The translations under genes and the position numbers were made by a program. A stretch of 34,790 nucleotides of DNA. It comes from Acinetobacter sp. Ver3 (GTDB lineage: Bacteria > Pseudomonadota > Gammaproteobacteria > Pseudomonadales > Moraxellaceae). The stretch spans positions 1-34,790 of the forward strand of contig NZ_JFYL01000032.1 of the NCBI RefSeq assembly GCF_000632455.1, read 5' to 3'. The notes under the pieces were generated by a model. It was not told the DNA's origin. It searched no databases and saw only the letters and a list, made by a program, of their open reading frames with translations. Numbering within the stretch: position 1 is the stretch's first letter; every line of letters starts with the position of its first letter. Shown one piece after another: positions 16,873 to 25,282 of the stretch.

Positions 16873-17727
16873 ATGAGTGATAAACAAACCCGCTGCCCAA
16901 ATTGCTCCACAATTTACAAGGTATCAGTCACCCAGTTAACTGTTGCCGAGGGTATGGTTTGTTGTCCTAAATGTTCTGCTGAGTTTAATGCGCTTCTACA
17001 TCTATTCAATCCTCAACCGAAAGTGATTGAACCTTTAATCACAGAAGCCCAAGACAGTAGAGCACCATCTGAAGATGTGATTGAACCAAAACAAGAACAA
17101 CACCTATTGGATATTTTCGATCGTAAAGTTGCAAATTCAAACATAACCTTGCGTACGTATTTAAATAACTTAAATACGTTCAATCACGATCCGATTACCA
17201 ATTACCCATCTTTAAATCTTTCATCATCGATCCATGCCAATAGCCAATCGAAACCAAGAACTAGGCTTTATATTGCGACATGGGCGATCGTAAATACAAT
17301 TTTAGCGTTATTACTGGTTTTTCAATTTTTATGGTTTAACCCAAATGTATTGCAACGCTCAACTGCGCTAAATCAGGCATTTATATCAGCATGTAACTTA
17401 TTTAATTGTGACACGCTTGATGAACGCTATACCCATATAAAAGTACAAGACCTCAATATTGAGTCAACATCAGCGATCTCCACTGTTTTTTCAGGTCACT
17501 TGGTGAACCAATATAGCAAAGGGCTAAAACTGCCTCTGTTGAAAATAAGCATTTTTCAACAAGGTAAATTGATTTCATCCTCTATTAAAGCACCCAATGA
17601 ATATTTAGTAGAAAGTTTGCATGGAATTACACGAATTCCTCAAGATAGTCCATTTGGTTTCAAATTTAGTATAAATTTTTCTCAATCTGAGTTTGACAAT
17701 TATAAATTGGAAGTTATACGACCATAA
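16873..17727 (+). CDS. Zinc-ribbon and DUF3426 membrane protein
   Basis: A 284-residue protein. The N-terminal ribbon has Cys8-x2-Cys11 and Cys31-x2-Cys34 (MJ0042 type). A linker is followed by one membrane segment at about 132-154 (ATWAIVNTILALLLVFQFLW), then a DUF3426 domain that should lie in the periplasm. The family is often found next to prmA, as here and in Pseudomonas, but its role is not established. It could link a metal or redox state inside the cell to the envelope; that is speculation. Confidence 0.88.
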   Translation: MSDKQTRCPNCSTIYKVSVTQLTVAEGMVCCPKCSAEFNALLHLFNPQPKVIEPLITEAQDSRAPSEDVIEPKQEQHLLDIFDRKVANSNITLRTYLNNLNTFNHDPITNYPSLNLSSSIHANSQSKPRTRLYIATWAIVNTILALLLVFQFLWFNPNVLQRSTALNQAFISACNLFNCDTLDERYTHIKVQDLNIESTSAISTVFSGHLVNQYSKGLKLPLLKISIFQQGKLISSSIKAPNEYLVESLHGITRIPQDSPFGFKFSINFSQSEFDNYKLEVIRP

Positions 17728-17770
17728 GATCAAAAAAAACGATAAAAAAATTAAAAAAAATGTAGTTTTC

Positions 17771-17801
17771 TTGCTCACTTTTTCATAGACAATGGTATGA
17801 T
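17771..17801 (+). promoter_or_regulatory. Extended -10 promoter with GC-rich discriminator
   Basis: TGGTATGAT at 17793-17801 is an extended -10 (TGnTATGAT) with a possible -35, TTGCTC at 17771-17776 (19-base spacer). It is followed by ACGCGCCACG. A G/C-rich discriminator is typical of stringently controlled promoters such as those of rRNA, tRNA and fis. Confidence 0.55.
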
Positions 17802-18009
17802 ACGCGCCACGAAAGCTTTGTACCGCAAACTCCTCGCAATTTCTCAAAATAAATACAGTTCTGTTCATGTGCTTAATTTTTTTATTCAGCGCATCAGGGA
17901 TGTTTTTTGTTTTATGTGGAACCGTAACAAATATTAAACTATTGTTACGCTTATTTTTCACTCAATTGCTCTAGTTGTGGCAAGCTAATTGTTCTTGTTT
18001 TAGAGTCGA

Positions 18010-18044
18010 CCGTTTTAGGACCTAAAACGGAGCTCGTTTTTTTT
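18010..18044 (+). terminator. Intrinsic terminator upstream of fis
   Basis: CCGTTTTAGG (18010-18019), one base, CCTAAAACGG (18021-18030), with outer GAG/CTC pairing, then eight T at 18037-18044. It lies about 58 bases before the fis start, so it would end or attenuate transcripts from the upstream promoter. Confidence 0.75.
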
Positions 18045-18102
18045 ATTTTGACCACAAAATCACTTTTACCCTAAGTGATTATTGATTCTCGGATTAACTC
18101 GC

Positions 18103-18372
18103 ATGAATAGCAAATCTCCTATTTTTACTGCACAATCTGATGTCGCTCTTCGTATTCACGTAGATCGCGCAGTTCGCCATTATTTTGCACAATTGCAAGG
18201 CGAGCAACCATCTCAAGTTTATGACATGGTTTTAGCAGAAATGGAGAAACCTCTTTTATCTGTAGTGTTAGAATATACACGTGGCAACCAGACTCGCGCT
18301 GCTGAGATTCTAGGCCTTAACCGTGGTACTTTACGTAAAAAGTTGAAAGCTCACGGTTTAATGAGTGAATAA
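18103..18372 (+). CDS. fis: DNA-binding protein Fis
   Basis: 89 residues from the ATG at 18103 (MNSKSPIF); E. coli Fis has 98. A nucleoid protein that bends DNA and activates stable-RNA promoters in rich medium. The C-terminal helix-turn-helix ([25 protein letters not shown]) is nearly canonical. A TTG at 18082 would add seven residues but no ribosome site supports it. The order DUF3426-fis-purH-purD is conserved with Pseudomonas except that dusB, usually just before fis, is absent. A strong terminator follows, so purH is mostly independent. Confidence 0.93.
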   Translation: MNSKSPIFTAQSDVALRIHVDRAVRHYFAQLQGEQPSQVYDMVLAEMEKPLLSVVLEYTRGNQTRAAEILGLNRGTLRKKLKAHGLMSE

Positions 18373-18378
18373 ATGATA

Positions 18379-18410
18379 AAATGCTTGCGGCTTCCGCGGG
18401 CATTTTTTTT
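18379..18410 (+). terminator. Terminator after fis
   Basis: AAATGCTTGCGG (18379-18390), loop CTT, CCGCGGGCATTT (18394-18405), then T to 18410. Two G-U pairs within a 12-pair stem. Confidence 0.9.
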
Positions 18411-18460
18411 ACCTGCTATTTAGCTTTTTTGTTTTAATTCTTGATAACTGTGACTAAATC

Positions 18461-20035
18461 ATGACTATTAAACGCGCATTAATCTCTGTTTCTGATAAAA
18501 CAGGCATTGTTGAATTTGCCCAAGACCTTGTTGCTCTAGGGGTAGAAATTTTATCTACTGGCGGTACTTATAAGTTGTTACGTGACAACAATATTGCTGT
18601 AGTCGAAGTTTCAGAGCACACTGGTTTCCCAGAGATGATGGACGGACGTGTAAAAACACTTCATCCGAAAATCCACGGTGGTATCTTGGCTCGTCGTGGT
18701 CTAGATGAAGCTGTGATGGCTGAACACAACATCGATGCGATCGATTTAGTTGTGGTAAACCTTTATCCATTTGCTGCAACTGTTGCAAAACCTAACTGCT
18801 CACTTGCTGATGCAATCGAAAATATCGACATCGGTGGTCCAACGATGGTTCGTGCTGCTGCGAAAAACCATGCAGCTGTTGGTATCGTTGTAAATGCATC
18901 TGACTATGCGACTGTAGTTGCTGAGCTTAAAGCTGAAGGCTCACTTTCTTATGCAACTCGTTTTGACTTAGCAGTTAAAGCGTTTGAACATACCGCGCAA
19001 TACGACGGTATGATCGCATCTTACTTAGGCGCTCGCGTTGGTAAAGAAGAAGGTCAAGCTGATCAATTTGCACGTACATTCAATACACAATTAAATAAAG
19101 CTCAAGATTTACGTTACGGTGAAAACCCACATCAATCTGCTGCATTCTATGTTGACCCTGCCGCAACTGAAGCGTCTGTTTCTACAGCTAAACAGTTACA
19201 AGGTAAAGAACTCTCTTATAACAACATCGCAGATACTGATGCCGCACTTGAATGTGTTAAATCATTCGCTAAACCTGCTTGTGTAATTGTAAAACACGCA
19301 AACCCATGTGGCGTTGCAGTCTCTTTAGACGGTATTAAAGCTGCATATGACCTTGCATATGCAACTGATCCAGAATCTGCATTCGGTGGCATCATTGCAT
19401 TCAACCGTGAATTAGATGTTGAAACTGCACAAGCCATTGTTGACCGTCAATTTGTTGAAGTGATCATTGCACCAAGCGTTGCTGAAGGCGTACTTGAAGT
19501 AACGGGCGCGAAGAAAAACGTACGTGTACTTGTATGTGGCGAATTACCAGCAATTGACAAACGTGCTCCACAAATGGACTACAAACGTGTAAACGGTGGT
19601 TTACTCGTTCAAGATCAAGACTTAGGTATGATTACTAAAGATGATCTTAAAGTTGTGACGAAACGTGCCCCAACTGAACAAGAAATTGATGACATGATCT
19701 TTGCTTGGAAAGTTGCGAAATACGTGAAATCGAATGCGATTGTTTATGCTAAAAACCGTCAAACTATTGGTGTCGGCGCAGGTCAAATGAGCCGCGTAAA
19801 CTCTGCTCGTATTGCAGCAATCAAAGCTGAACATGCTGGTTTAGTCGTTGAAGGTGCAGTAATGGCATCTGACGCATTCTTCCCATTCCGTGATGGTATT
19901 GATAACGCCGCTAAAGCAGGTATCAAATGTATTATCCAACCGGGTGGTTCAATGCGTGATGAAGAAACGATTGCTGCTGCTGACGAAGCAGGTATTGCAA
20001 TGGTGTTCACTGGCATGCGTCATTTCCGTCATTAA
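18461..20035 (+). CDS. purH: Bifunctional AICAR formyltransferase / IMP cyclohydrolase
   Basis: A 524-residue enzyme of the last two steps to IMP. The N-terminal cyclohydrolase (MGS-like) domain runs to about 200 ([35 protein letters not shown]). The C-terminal formyltransferase carries [10 protein letters not shown] with the catalytic Lys-His pair, and ends [12 protein letters not shown] and the FTGMRHFRH tail. Length is standard. purD follows after 136 bases with two hairpins between. Confidence 0.97.
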   Translation: MTIKRALISVSDKTGIVEFAQDLVALGVEILSTGGTYKLLRDNNIAVVEVSEHTGFPEMMDGRVKTLHPKIHGGILARRGLDEAVMAEHNIDAIDLVVVNLYPFAATVAKPNCSLADAIENIDIGGPTMVRAAAKNHAAVGIVVNASDYATVVAELKAEGSLSYATRFDLAVKAFEHTAQYDGMIASYLGARVGKEEGQADQFARTFNTQLNKAQDLRYGENPHQSAAFYVDPAATEASVSTAKQLQGKELSYNNIADTDAALECVKSFAKPACVIVKHANPCGVAVSLDGIKAAYDLAYATDPESAFGGIIAFNRELDVETAQAIVDRQFVEVIIAPSVAEGVLEVTGAKKNVRVLVCGELPAIDKRAPQMDYKRVNGGLLVQDQDLGMITKDDLKVVTKRAPTEQEIDDMIFAWKVAKYVKSNAIVYAKNRQTIGVGAGQMSRVNSARIAAIKAEHAGLVVEGAVMASDAFFPFRDGIDNAAKAGIKCIIQPGGSMRDEETIAAADEAGIAMVFTGMRHFRH

Positions 20036-20054
20036 TTAATGGTTCGTGTCATGA

Positions 20055-20141
20055 TGACTTCTCATAAGTCACCTATAACACTGATAAGAGATTTTTAATC
20101 TTGCCTAAAGTCCTCTTCTATTCATTTAGTTGAGGACTTTA
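20055..20141 (+). repeat. Two hairpins in the purH-purD spacer
   Basis: TGACTT (20055-20060) / AAGTCA (20066-20071), and TAAAGTCCTC (20106-20115) / GAGGACTTTA (20132-20141), the latter a ten-pair stem with a 16-base loop. Neither is followed by a T-run. They may affect readthrough or mRNA stability between the two purine genes. Confidence 0.5.
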
Positions 20142-20171
20142 TGTCATTTTCGATTCATGGAGTATGAACCG

Positions 20172-21455
20172 ATGAATATTTTAGTTTTGGGTAATGGCGG
20201 TCGTGAACATGCGTTAGCATGGAAAATCGCTCAAGATGAAAAAGTAGCTAAAGTTTTTGTTGCACCGGGTAATGCGGGCACAGCAACTGAACCAAAATGT
20301 GAAAATGTAGCACTTAACATTTTAGACAACCCTGCCATTATCGACTTTGCAAAAAATAATGCCGTGGATCTGATTGTTGTCGGTCCTGAAGCACCACTTG
20401 TAAATGGTGTTGTAGATGCGTGTCGTGAAGCAGGTGTGAAAATTTGGGGTCCAACCCAATTTGCAGCTCAATTGGAAGGCTCTAAAGCATTTGCCAAGCA
20501 CTTCTTGAATCGTCACAACATCCCAACCGCTTTTTATGACGTGTTCACAGAAGTGGATGCTGCTAAGGCATTTGTTGAGAAAAATGGTGCGCCGATCGTG
20601 ATCAAAGCTGACGGTCTTGCTGCTGGTAAAGGCGTGATCGTTGCGATGACCAATCAAGAAGCATTCGATGCAATTGATGACATGCTTGCAGGCAACAAAT
20701 TTGGTGATGCAGGTTCACGCGTTGTCATCGAAGAGTTCTTGGCAGGTGAAGAAGCATCTTTCATTTGTATGATTGATGGCGACAACATTTTACCTATGGC
20801 TACGTCACAAGATCATAAACGTATCTTTGAAGGTGACCAAGGTCCTAACACTGGTGGTATGGGTGCTTACTCTCCTGCCCCTGTTGTAACGGCTGAAGTT
20901 TTTGAAAAAACCATGAATGAAGTGATGCGTCCTACCGTCGAAGGTATGAAAAAAGACGGGCACGTATATACAGGTTTCTTATACGCAGGTTTGATGATTG
21001 ATGAACAAGGTCAGCCTAAAGTAATCGAGTTCAACTGTCGTTTTGGTGACCCTGAAACTCAACCGATCATGATGCGTTTAAAATCATCTTTAGTTGATTT
21101 AGTTGAAGCAGGTATTGAAGGTAAACTTCCTGCAGAAGCTGAATGGGATGAGCGTAAAACGGTTGGTATCGTACTTGCGTCTAAGGGCTATCCTGAAACG
21201 TCTAGCAATGGCGACGTGATTTCTGGTTTAGATACTGAAATGGCAGATGCGAAAGTGTTCCATGCAGGTACGAAAGCCAATGAGAATGGTGACATCGTAA
21301 CTGCTGGTGGTCGTGTACTTTGCGTGACTGCTCTTGGTAATACCATTGGTGAAGCACAAGCAAAAGCGTTGGAACTTTGCCAAAAAGTGACTTTCGACGG
21401 CGTTCAATACCGTAAAGATATTGGCTACCGTGCGATTGCTCGTGAAAATTCTTAA
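20172..21455 (+). CDS. purD: Phosphoribosylamine-glycine ligase (GAR synthetase)
   Basis: About 427 residues (E. coli 429). An ATP-grasp enzyme joining glycine to phosphoribosylamine in the second step of purine synthesis. The start MNILVLGNGGREHALAW is diagnostic; APGNAGTA, KADGLAAGKGVIVA and EFNCRFGDPETQ are family motifs. The ATG at 20172 is chosen because GGAG at 20159-20162 sits nine bases before it and other PurD proteins begin there; the frame is open further upstream. A terminator follows. Confidence 0.96.
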   Translation: MNILVLGNGGREHALAWKIAQDEKVAKVFVAPGNAGTATEPKCENVALNILDNPAIIDFAKNNAVDLIVVGPEAPLVNGVVDACREAGVKIWGPTQFAAQLEGSKAFAKHFLNRHNIPTAFYDVFTEVDAAKAFVEKNGAPIVIKADGLAAGKGVIVAMTNQEAFDAIDDMLAGNKFGDAGSRVVIEEFLAGEEASFICMIDGDNILPMATSQDHKRIFEGDQGPNTGGMGAYSPAPVVTAEVFEKTMNEVMRPTVEGMKKDGHVYTGFLYAGLMIDEQGQPKVIEFNCRFGDPETQPIMMRLKSSLVDLVEAGIEGKLPAEAEWDERKTVGIVLASKGYPETSSNGDVISGLDTEMADAKVFHAGTKANENGDIVTAGGRVLCVTALGNTIGEAQAKALELCQKVTFDGVQYRKDIGYRAIARENS

Positions 21456-21472
21456 TATTAATTTAGATTAAT

Positions 21473-21500
21473 AAAAACCCCGCTAAGTGCGGGGTTTTTT
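21473..21500. terminator. Terminator after purD
   Basis: AAAAACCCCGC (21473-21483), loop TAAGT, GCGGGGTTTTT (21489-21499). Strong, and symmetric enough for both strands. Confidence 0.92.
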
Positions 21501-21539
21501 GATATATTCAATTAAATATCAAACAAATACTTTATAAAA

Positions 21540-22382
21540 ATGCGCTTTAATTTATTTAATCAACCATCTGAAGAAATACAATATTTAGGGACACCTCATA
21601 CGCAAGATTGCATTGAAGCAATTGCCTTAGTTCTACAATTTGAAGAACAAGTTGAACGAGCACTTGTTTTAACTAATGATCACAATCATTGTTTTTTAAT
21701 TAAAGGTTATCGAACTGTTTATCTCATTAGATATGGCTTTAGATCAGATTATATCTCAGAAGGTTATAAAGGTTTTGTTAAAGCTTTAAAACTATTGCAA
21801 AGGCATAAAATTGAAATCAAAGAGCTGCTTATATCAACTAAAGAATTTGAAATCATTAGGCAAAATGCGTTAAGTGATAGTGACGTAGAGTCTTTCTTAA
21901 ATAGTTCTTATAGACGGACTAACACAATTTATGATTACATTAGCAATTTAGATTTTATGCTTAATGAACCTTTAAAAATAAATGACTATTATCCTAGCGA
22001 ATTGCCATTAAATTTAATTGACAAGAGAATTATAGATTTAGCTTTTAAGTTTAAATTAGATGCTGATGCATCAATAATGACTGCATATACTCGATTAGAA
22101 GATATTATTCGAGAAAAAATAAATTCGCAAAAATTCTCTAGCTCACTAATGGAAGATGCATTCTGTTCAGACGTAAAAAAAAATAAGTTATCTCCCTTCA
22201 AATGGGAGTCAGAAAATGAAGAGTCATCTACGGCTATTGGCAGATTATTTGTGAATACTTTTAAAGCCTATCGTAATCGAAGAGCACACAGTGAAGTAGA
22301 AAAATCACTAAATCAACTACAAAGAGAATTTTTACTCATCAATGAACTTTATTTACTAGAAAGTGAAGCGGTCCAAAGATAA
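21540..22382 (+). CDS. HEPN-like (TIGR02391/Ymh-type) protein of unknown role
   Basis: A 280-residue protein with no signal peptide or membrane segment. The N-terminal half (1-150) matches nothing I know. The C-terminal half resembles the TIGR02391 (Ymh) family: TAYTRLEDIIREKI, SSLMEDAF, then AIGRLFVNTFKAYRNRRAHS. RNRRAH at 245-250 is an RX4H motif, the catalytic signature of HEPN ribonucleases in toxin and phage-defence systems. The coding region is much more A/T-rich than its neighbour: 16 of 60 G+C in 21901-21960 against 32 of 60 in 20581-20640 of purD, suggesting acquisition. No antitoxin-like partner (MNT or other) is adjacent. The ribosome site is weak. The nuclease role is inference. 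Confidence 0.65.
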   Translation: MRFNLFNQPSEEIQYLGTPHTQDCIEAIALVLQFEEQVERALVLTNDHNHCFLIKGYRTVYLIRYGFRSDYISEGYKGFVKALKLLQRHKIEIKELLISTKEFEIIRQNALSDSDVESFLNSSYRRTNTIYDYISNLDFMLNEPLKINDYYPSELPLNLIDKRIIDLAFKFKLDADASIMTAYTRLEDIIREKINSQKFSSSLMEDAFCSDVKKNKLSPFKWESENEESSTAIGRLFVNTFKAYRNRRAHSEVEKSLNQLQREFLLINELYLLESEAVQR

Positions 22383-22394
22383 AGATCAATCAAT

Positions 22395-22487
22395 ATGAAA
22401 AATTATATTGAAACCCCTTGCCTGATCCTCCGCCAATGGCAAGATGCTGACACCGCCCCATTTATCCAAATTTATATAGCTGCTTGA
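22395..22487 (+). pseudogene. Truncated GNAT acetyltransferase stub
   Basis: Thirty codons beginning MKNYIETPCLILRQWQDADT before a TGA. 'IETP-x-LILRQW-x-x-x-D-x-x-PF' is the usual N-terminus of RimJ/RimL-type GNAT acetyltransferases, which run to about 170-180 residues. Nothing recognisable of the acetyl-CoA site follows; the sequence goes straight to a terminator. It is therefore a remnant, possibly cut when the neighbouring A/T-rich gene was inserted or when downstream DNA was deleted. Confidence 0.75.
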
Positions 22488-22529
22488 GTTATAATTTATG
22501 ATCAAATCCTATCTCTTTTCACGGCACAT

Positions 22530-22558
22530 AAAAACATCCCTCATCTAATATGAGGGAT
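22530..22558 (-). terminator. Terminator of the P450 gene
   Basis: ATCCCTCAT (22536-22544) and ATGAGGGAT (22550-22558) form a nine-pair stem. On the minus strand it is followed by GTTTTTATG, seven bases beyond the P450 stop. Confidence 0.75.
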
Positions 22559-22564
22559 TTTGGA

Positions 22565-23980
22565 CTATTTAGATTCTGACTTTGGATGCAGCTTTACCAT
22601 CATCTTAGAATACCCACGAACAAAATTAGACTGAACAATTTCGGGTTCTTCAAGCACTTCAATTCTGTCATAACGTTTGAGAATCTCCTCCCAAAGAATA
22701 GTCAATTGCATCTCAGCCAAACGACTACCCATACAGCGATGAATTCCATAACCAAATGATAGATGTTTTTTCACATTTTCACGATCAATACGAAATTCAT
22801 CCGCATTCTCAAACACAGTTTCATCACGGTTAGCAGACGCATACCACATAACAACTTTGTCACCTTTGCGGATATACTGACCTTTATAAATTAGATCTTG
22901 AGTAGCTACACGGCGCATATACGCCAATGGTGTCTGCCAACGAATAATCTCACTAACCATATTAGGCAACAGATCAGGATTATTCTTCAGTTTGTCTAAT
23001 TCTTGAGGGAACAAATGCATTGCATAAACCCCGCCCGACATCGAGTTACGAGTCGTATCATTCCCGCCTACGATTAATAATGCCAAATTCCCCAGAAACT
23101 CTAATGGCCGCTGAATCAGATCCTTTGTTTCATCACTCCGAATAAGCATACTCATCAAGTCAAAGCTTGAAGCCTCACCTGCTTCTATACGTGCAGCCTT
23201 ATCATGCCAAAGTTGTGACAAATCTCTCACCATCTCTTTTAGACCATCAAAAGTATTTTCAATGGTCATCGTGCCGCCTGTCGTACCTGGGGATGAAGAT
23301 GCAATTTCAGACCAATAGACCAATTTACGGCGTTCTTCGTAAGGGAAATCTAGCAATGTTGCCAACATTCTTGAGGTCAGCTCAATTGAAACTCGATCTA
23401 CAAAGTCGAAAGCTTCATTTAAAGGCAAGTGATCAAGTACGTCTTGGGTACGTGTCCGAATCAAGCTTTCCATGTCTTTTAAGTTTTTAGGTACAAAAAC
23501 CCCCTGCACAGCTTTACGCTGAATATCATGCTTCGGTGGATCCATCGCAATAAACATTTCAAGCTCTAAACCTTGCGGTTGCTCACCCAACATAATGATC
23601 GGTTCTGAAGAGAAGAGCTGATGATTTTTATCAACGTACATGACATCTTCGTACTGTGTCATCGACCAAAAAGGACCAAATAAACTGTTTGATTGATAAT
23701 GTATCGGCGCATCTTTCCGTAATCGCTTAAAAGTATCCTTCCATACACCTTGCTTGTATAAAAAAGGGCTACTGACATCAAGCTCTTGTAAGGGGCAAAC
23801 ATTTGGATCTGGAAGTTGAATTTCTTCAATTTGATCAAAATCAGGATTCTTAAATAGGCTACTTTTTAATTTATGGTATACATGGGCAGCTTTGATGTGA
23901 TTTTCTAAGGGAATATAGCGAGCGCTAAAATTCACCAAATCTACACGAACAGCATTCATTTTTTTGACTAAATTATTCAT
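22565..23980 (-). CDS. Cytochrome P450, CYP153-like (probable alkane terminal hydroxylase)
   Basis: A 471-residue soluble bacterial P450. The I-helix oxygen-activating motif is GGNDTTRN, the ExxR motif EIIR, and the heme-binding loop FGYGIHRCMG with Cys416 as iron ligand. The end RLAEMQLTILWEEILKRY and NFVRGY are close to CYP153 enzymes, which hydroxylate the terminal carbon of medium-chain alkanes; the subfamily call is from memory of such sequences. CYP153 clusters usually include a ferredoxin and ferredoxin reductase; neither is adjacent here, so electrons must come from elsewhere. Transcription starts divergently from an AraC-type regulator and is probably activated by it. Confidence 0.88.
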   Translation of the reverse strand: MNNLVKKMNAVRVDLVNFSARYIPLENHIKAAHVYHKLKSSLFKNPDFDQIEEIQLPDPNVCPLQELDVSSPFLYKQGVWKDTFKRLRKDAPIHYQSNSLFGPFWSMTQYEDVMYVDKNHQLFSSEPIIMLGEQPQGLELEMFIAMDPPKHDIQRKAVQGVFVPKNLKDMESLIRTRTQDVLDHLPLNEAFDFVDRVSIELTSRMLATLLDFPYEERRKLVYWSEIASSSPGTTGGTMTIENTFDGLKEMVRDLSQLWHDKAARIEAGEASSFDLMSMLIRSDETKDLIQRPLEFLGNLALLIVGGNDTTRNSMSGGVYAMHLFPQELDKLKNNPDLLPNMVSEIIRWQTPLAYMRRVATQDLIYKGQYIRKGDKVVMWYASANRDETVFENADEFRIDRENVKKHLSFGYGIHRCMGSRLAEMQLTILWEEILKRYDRIEVLEEPEIVQSNFVRGYSKMMVKLHPKSESK

Positions 23981-24056
23981 GACAATGTGTCCTATGTGAT
24001 CTCATCTTTAAATTTATATTCAGCCTTTATTCCATTAAGCTGATGATCTGTGTTTG

Positions 24057-24085
24057 AGCATAGAATTTAAAAAATACAGAATCAG
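24057..24085 (-). promoter_or_regulatory. Possible P450 promoter abutting the operator
   Basis: On the minus strand, CCTGAT (24085-24080) and, 17 bases on, TATGCT (24062-24057). The -35 is poor, as expected of an activator-dependent promoter, and touches the proximal operator copy at 24086. Confidence 0.4.
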
Positions 24086-24122
24086 GTCATTTTTTGACAT
24101 TAATAAGTCATTTTTTGACATT
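24086..24122. promoter_or_regulatory. Tandem operator, probably for the AraC-type regulator
   Basis: The 16-base sequence GTCATTTTTTGACATT occurs exactly twice, at 24086-24101 and 24107-24122, a period of 21 bases or two helical turns. Each copy contains a short dyad GTCA-N5-TGAC. AraC-family proteins bind tandem sites on one DNA face, and this pair lies between the regulator and the P450 gene, next to the latter's probable -35. Confidence 0.75.
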
Positions 24123-24196
24123 CTTTTAATTCAAATTAGCAGCTCTAATGAGGCTAGATTTAAGAAAGATCAATATCACGCTATCTGGACTTGAGT

Positions 24197-25282
24197 ATGA
24201 TGTCTAAAGGAATAGAACATAGCAATCAGGACGATAATGCAATTCGGGCATTGATTCCCTGCGCATATGTCAGAATTATTGCGCAACAATTGGGAGGTGG
24301 GCTGCGTGTATTCCCAACTTTATTGAATGGCACATGTCTGACTGCTGAATTTATTCAACAGGAAGATTCCCGGATTTCAGCATCTGATTTTATTCGTATA
24401 TTTGACAATGCATTGAACATGGCAGATGTTCCCGATTTCGGTTTAGAACTTGGACATCGCCTTAAACCAACGACTCATGGCGCAATGGGCTTTTTGATGC
24501 ACAGTTGCCCAAACCTTTATGCTGCACTTGAAGCGATTCAACATTATCTACCTACTCGAATTGGATTTGCAGAAGTCATTCTCGAAATGCGTGATCAGCA
24601 GATGAATTGTAAAATTCAATTTAATATCGATTGCTCCACCCTTGTATATCAAAGCATGATCGAGTCTTGCATGGTGGTATTTAAAGAGTGTGCTGAATTT
24701 ATTTTAGGTAAGCCATTAACTGAGGCGAAGTTGCTTTTTAGCTATCCTAAACCTGCTTACCATGCTGCTTATACAAAAATTTTTCAATGTGATTTCGCAT
24801 TTTCACAATCTTTTGATGGCATTCAGATACCTTTATCTGTGTGTAAAATCCCTAATGCTTCAGCAAGTCAGGAGAACTATCTCATTGCAAAAAAACAATG
24901 TGAAAATGTACTTAAGGATCTTCTTACACCCCAAAATACTTACCAATTTCGTGTAAAAAAAATATTGATTGAGCATTTATCAGATCCCAAAAATGAATCT
25001 GAGATTGCCGCTTCATTATTCATGAGCAAACGAACCTTAGCTCGTCATTTAGAAAAAGAAGGTTTAACCTTTAAAGAGGTCAAAGATCAGGTGCTTGCAC
25101 AGCAAAGTGCTTATTTTCTTGAGCATACGCAACTCACGATTGAAACAATTGGTATGCTTCTTAATTATCACGATGCCTCAAATTTCAGACGAGCATTCAA
25201 GCGTTGGTTTGGTATGCCCCCTAGCCAATATCGGCAGAAATACAATAATGATCTTACCAAGCAAATTTCTAAATTAAATTAA
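24197..25282 (+). CDS. AraC-family transcriptional regulator
   Basis: About 361 residues. The N-terminal part (about 15-210) is of the Arabinose_bd type found in regulators such as OruR and, as I recall, in alkane or lipid regulators; HGAMGFLMHSCPNLYAALEA is its most recognisable stretch. The C-terminal double helix-turn-helix (ESEIAASLFMSKRTLARHL, then SNFRRAFKRWFGMPPSQYR) is canonical AraC. The frame opens at a TTG (24191), but GGA at 24187-24189 suits the ATG at 24197. It diverges from the P450 gene and the two operator copies lie between, so control of the P450, perhaps in response to an alkane, is the natural reading. Confidence 0.9.
   Translation: MMSKGIEHSNQDDNAIRALIPCAYVRIIAQQLGGGLRVFPTLLNGTCLTAEFIQQEDSRISASDFIRIFDNALNMADVPDFGLELGHRLKPTTHGAMGFLMHSCPNLYAALEAIQHYLPTRIGFAEVILEMRDQQMNCKIQFNIDCSTLVYQSMIESCMVVFKECAEFILGKPLTEAKLLFSYPKPAYHAAYTKIFQCDFAFSQSFDGIQIPLSVCKIPNASASQENYLIAKKQCENVLKDLLTPQNTYQFRVKKILIEHLSDPKNESEIAASLFMSKRTLARHLEKEGLTFKEVKDQVLAQQSAYFLEHTQLTIETIGMLLNYHDASNFRRAFKRWFGMPPSQYRQKYNNDLTKQISKLN

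Larger units (their letters stand above)
17728..18102 (+). other. Long untranslated region before fis
   Basis: 375 bases with no convincing gene. It holds an extended -10 promoter (17794-17801), an inverted repeat CGTAACAA / TTGTTACG at about 17923-17950 followed by a T-rich stretch, a strong terminator (18010-18044), and a second inverted repeat AATCACTT (18058-18065) / AAGTGATT (18073-18080) shortly before fis. It could be a fis leader with an attenuator or a separate small RNA of roughly 235 bases. No known RNA family (6S, tmRNA, RNase P, SRP) was recognised. Confidence 0.55.

Noticed and set aside
17605..17961. A 118-codon minus-strand frame across the end of the DUF3426 gene and the fis leader
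   Set aside because: Half of it is antisense to the DUF3426 gene, and it resembles no protein family.
17884..17964. Possible leader peptides (MFFVLCGTV..., MWNRNKY) before fis
   Set aside because: No ribosome site at a proper distance and no run of regulatory codons.
17808..18044. Known structural RNA (6S, RNase P, tmRNA or SRP RNA) before fis
   Set aside because: None of the conserved blocks of these RNAs is present, so only an unnamed leader or small RNA is proposed.
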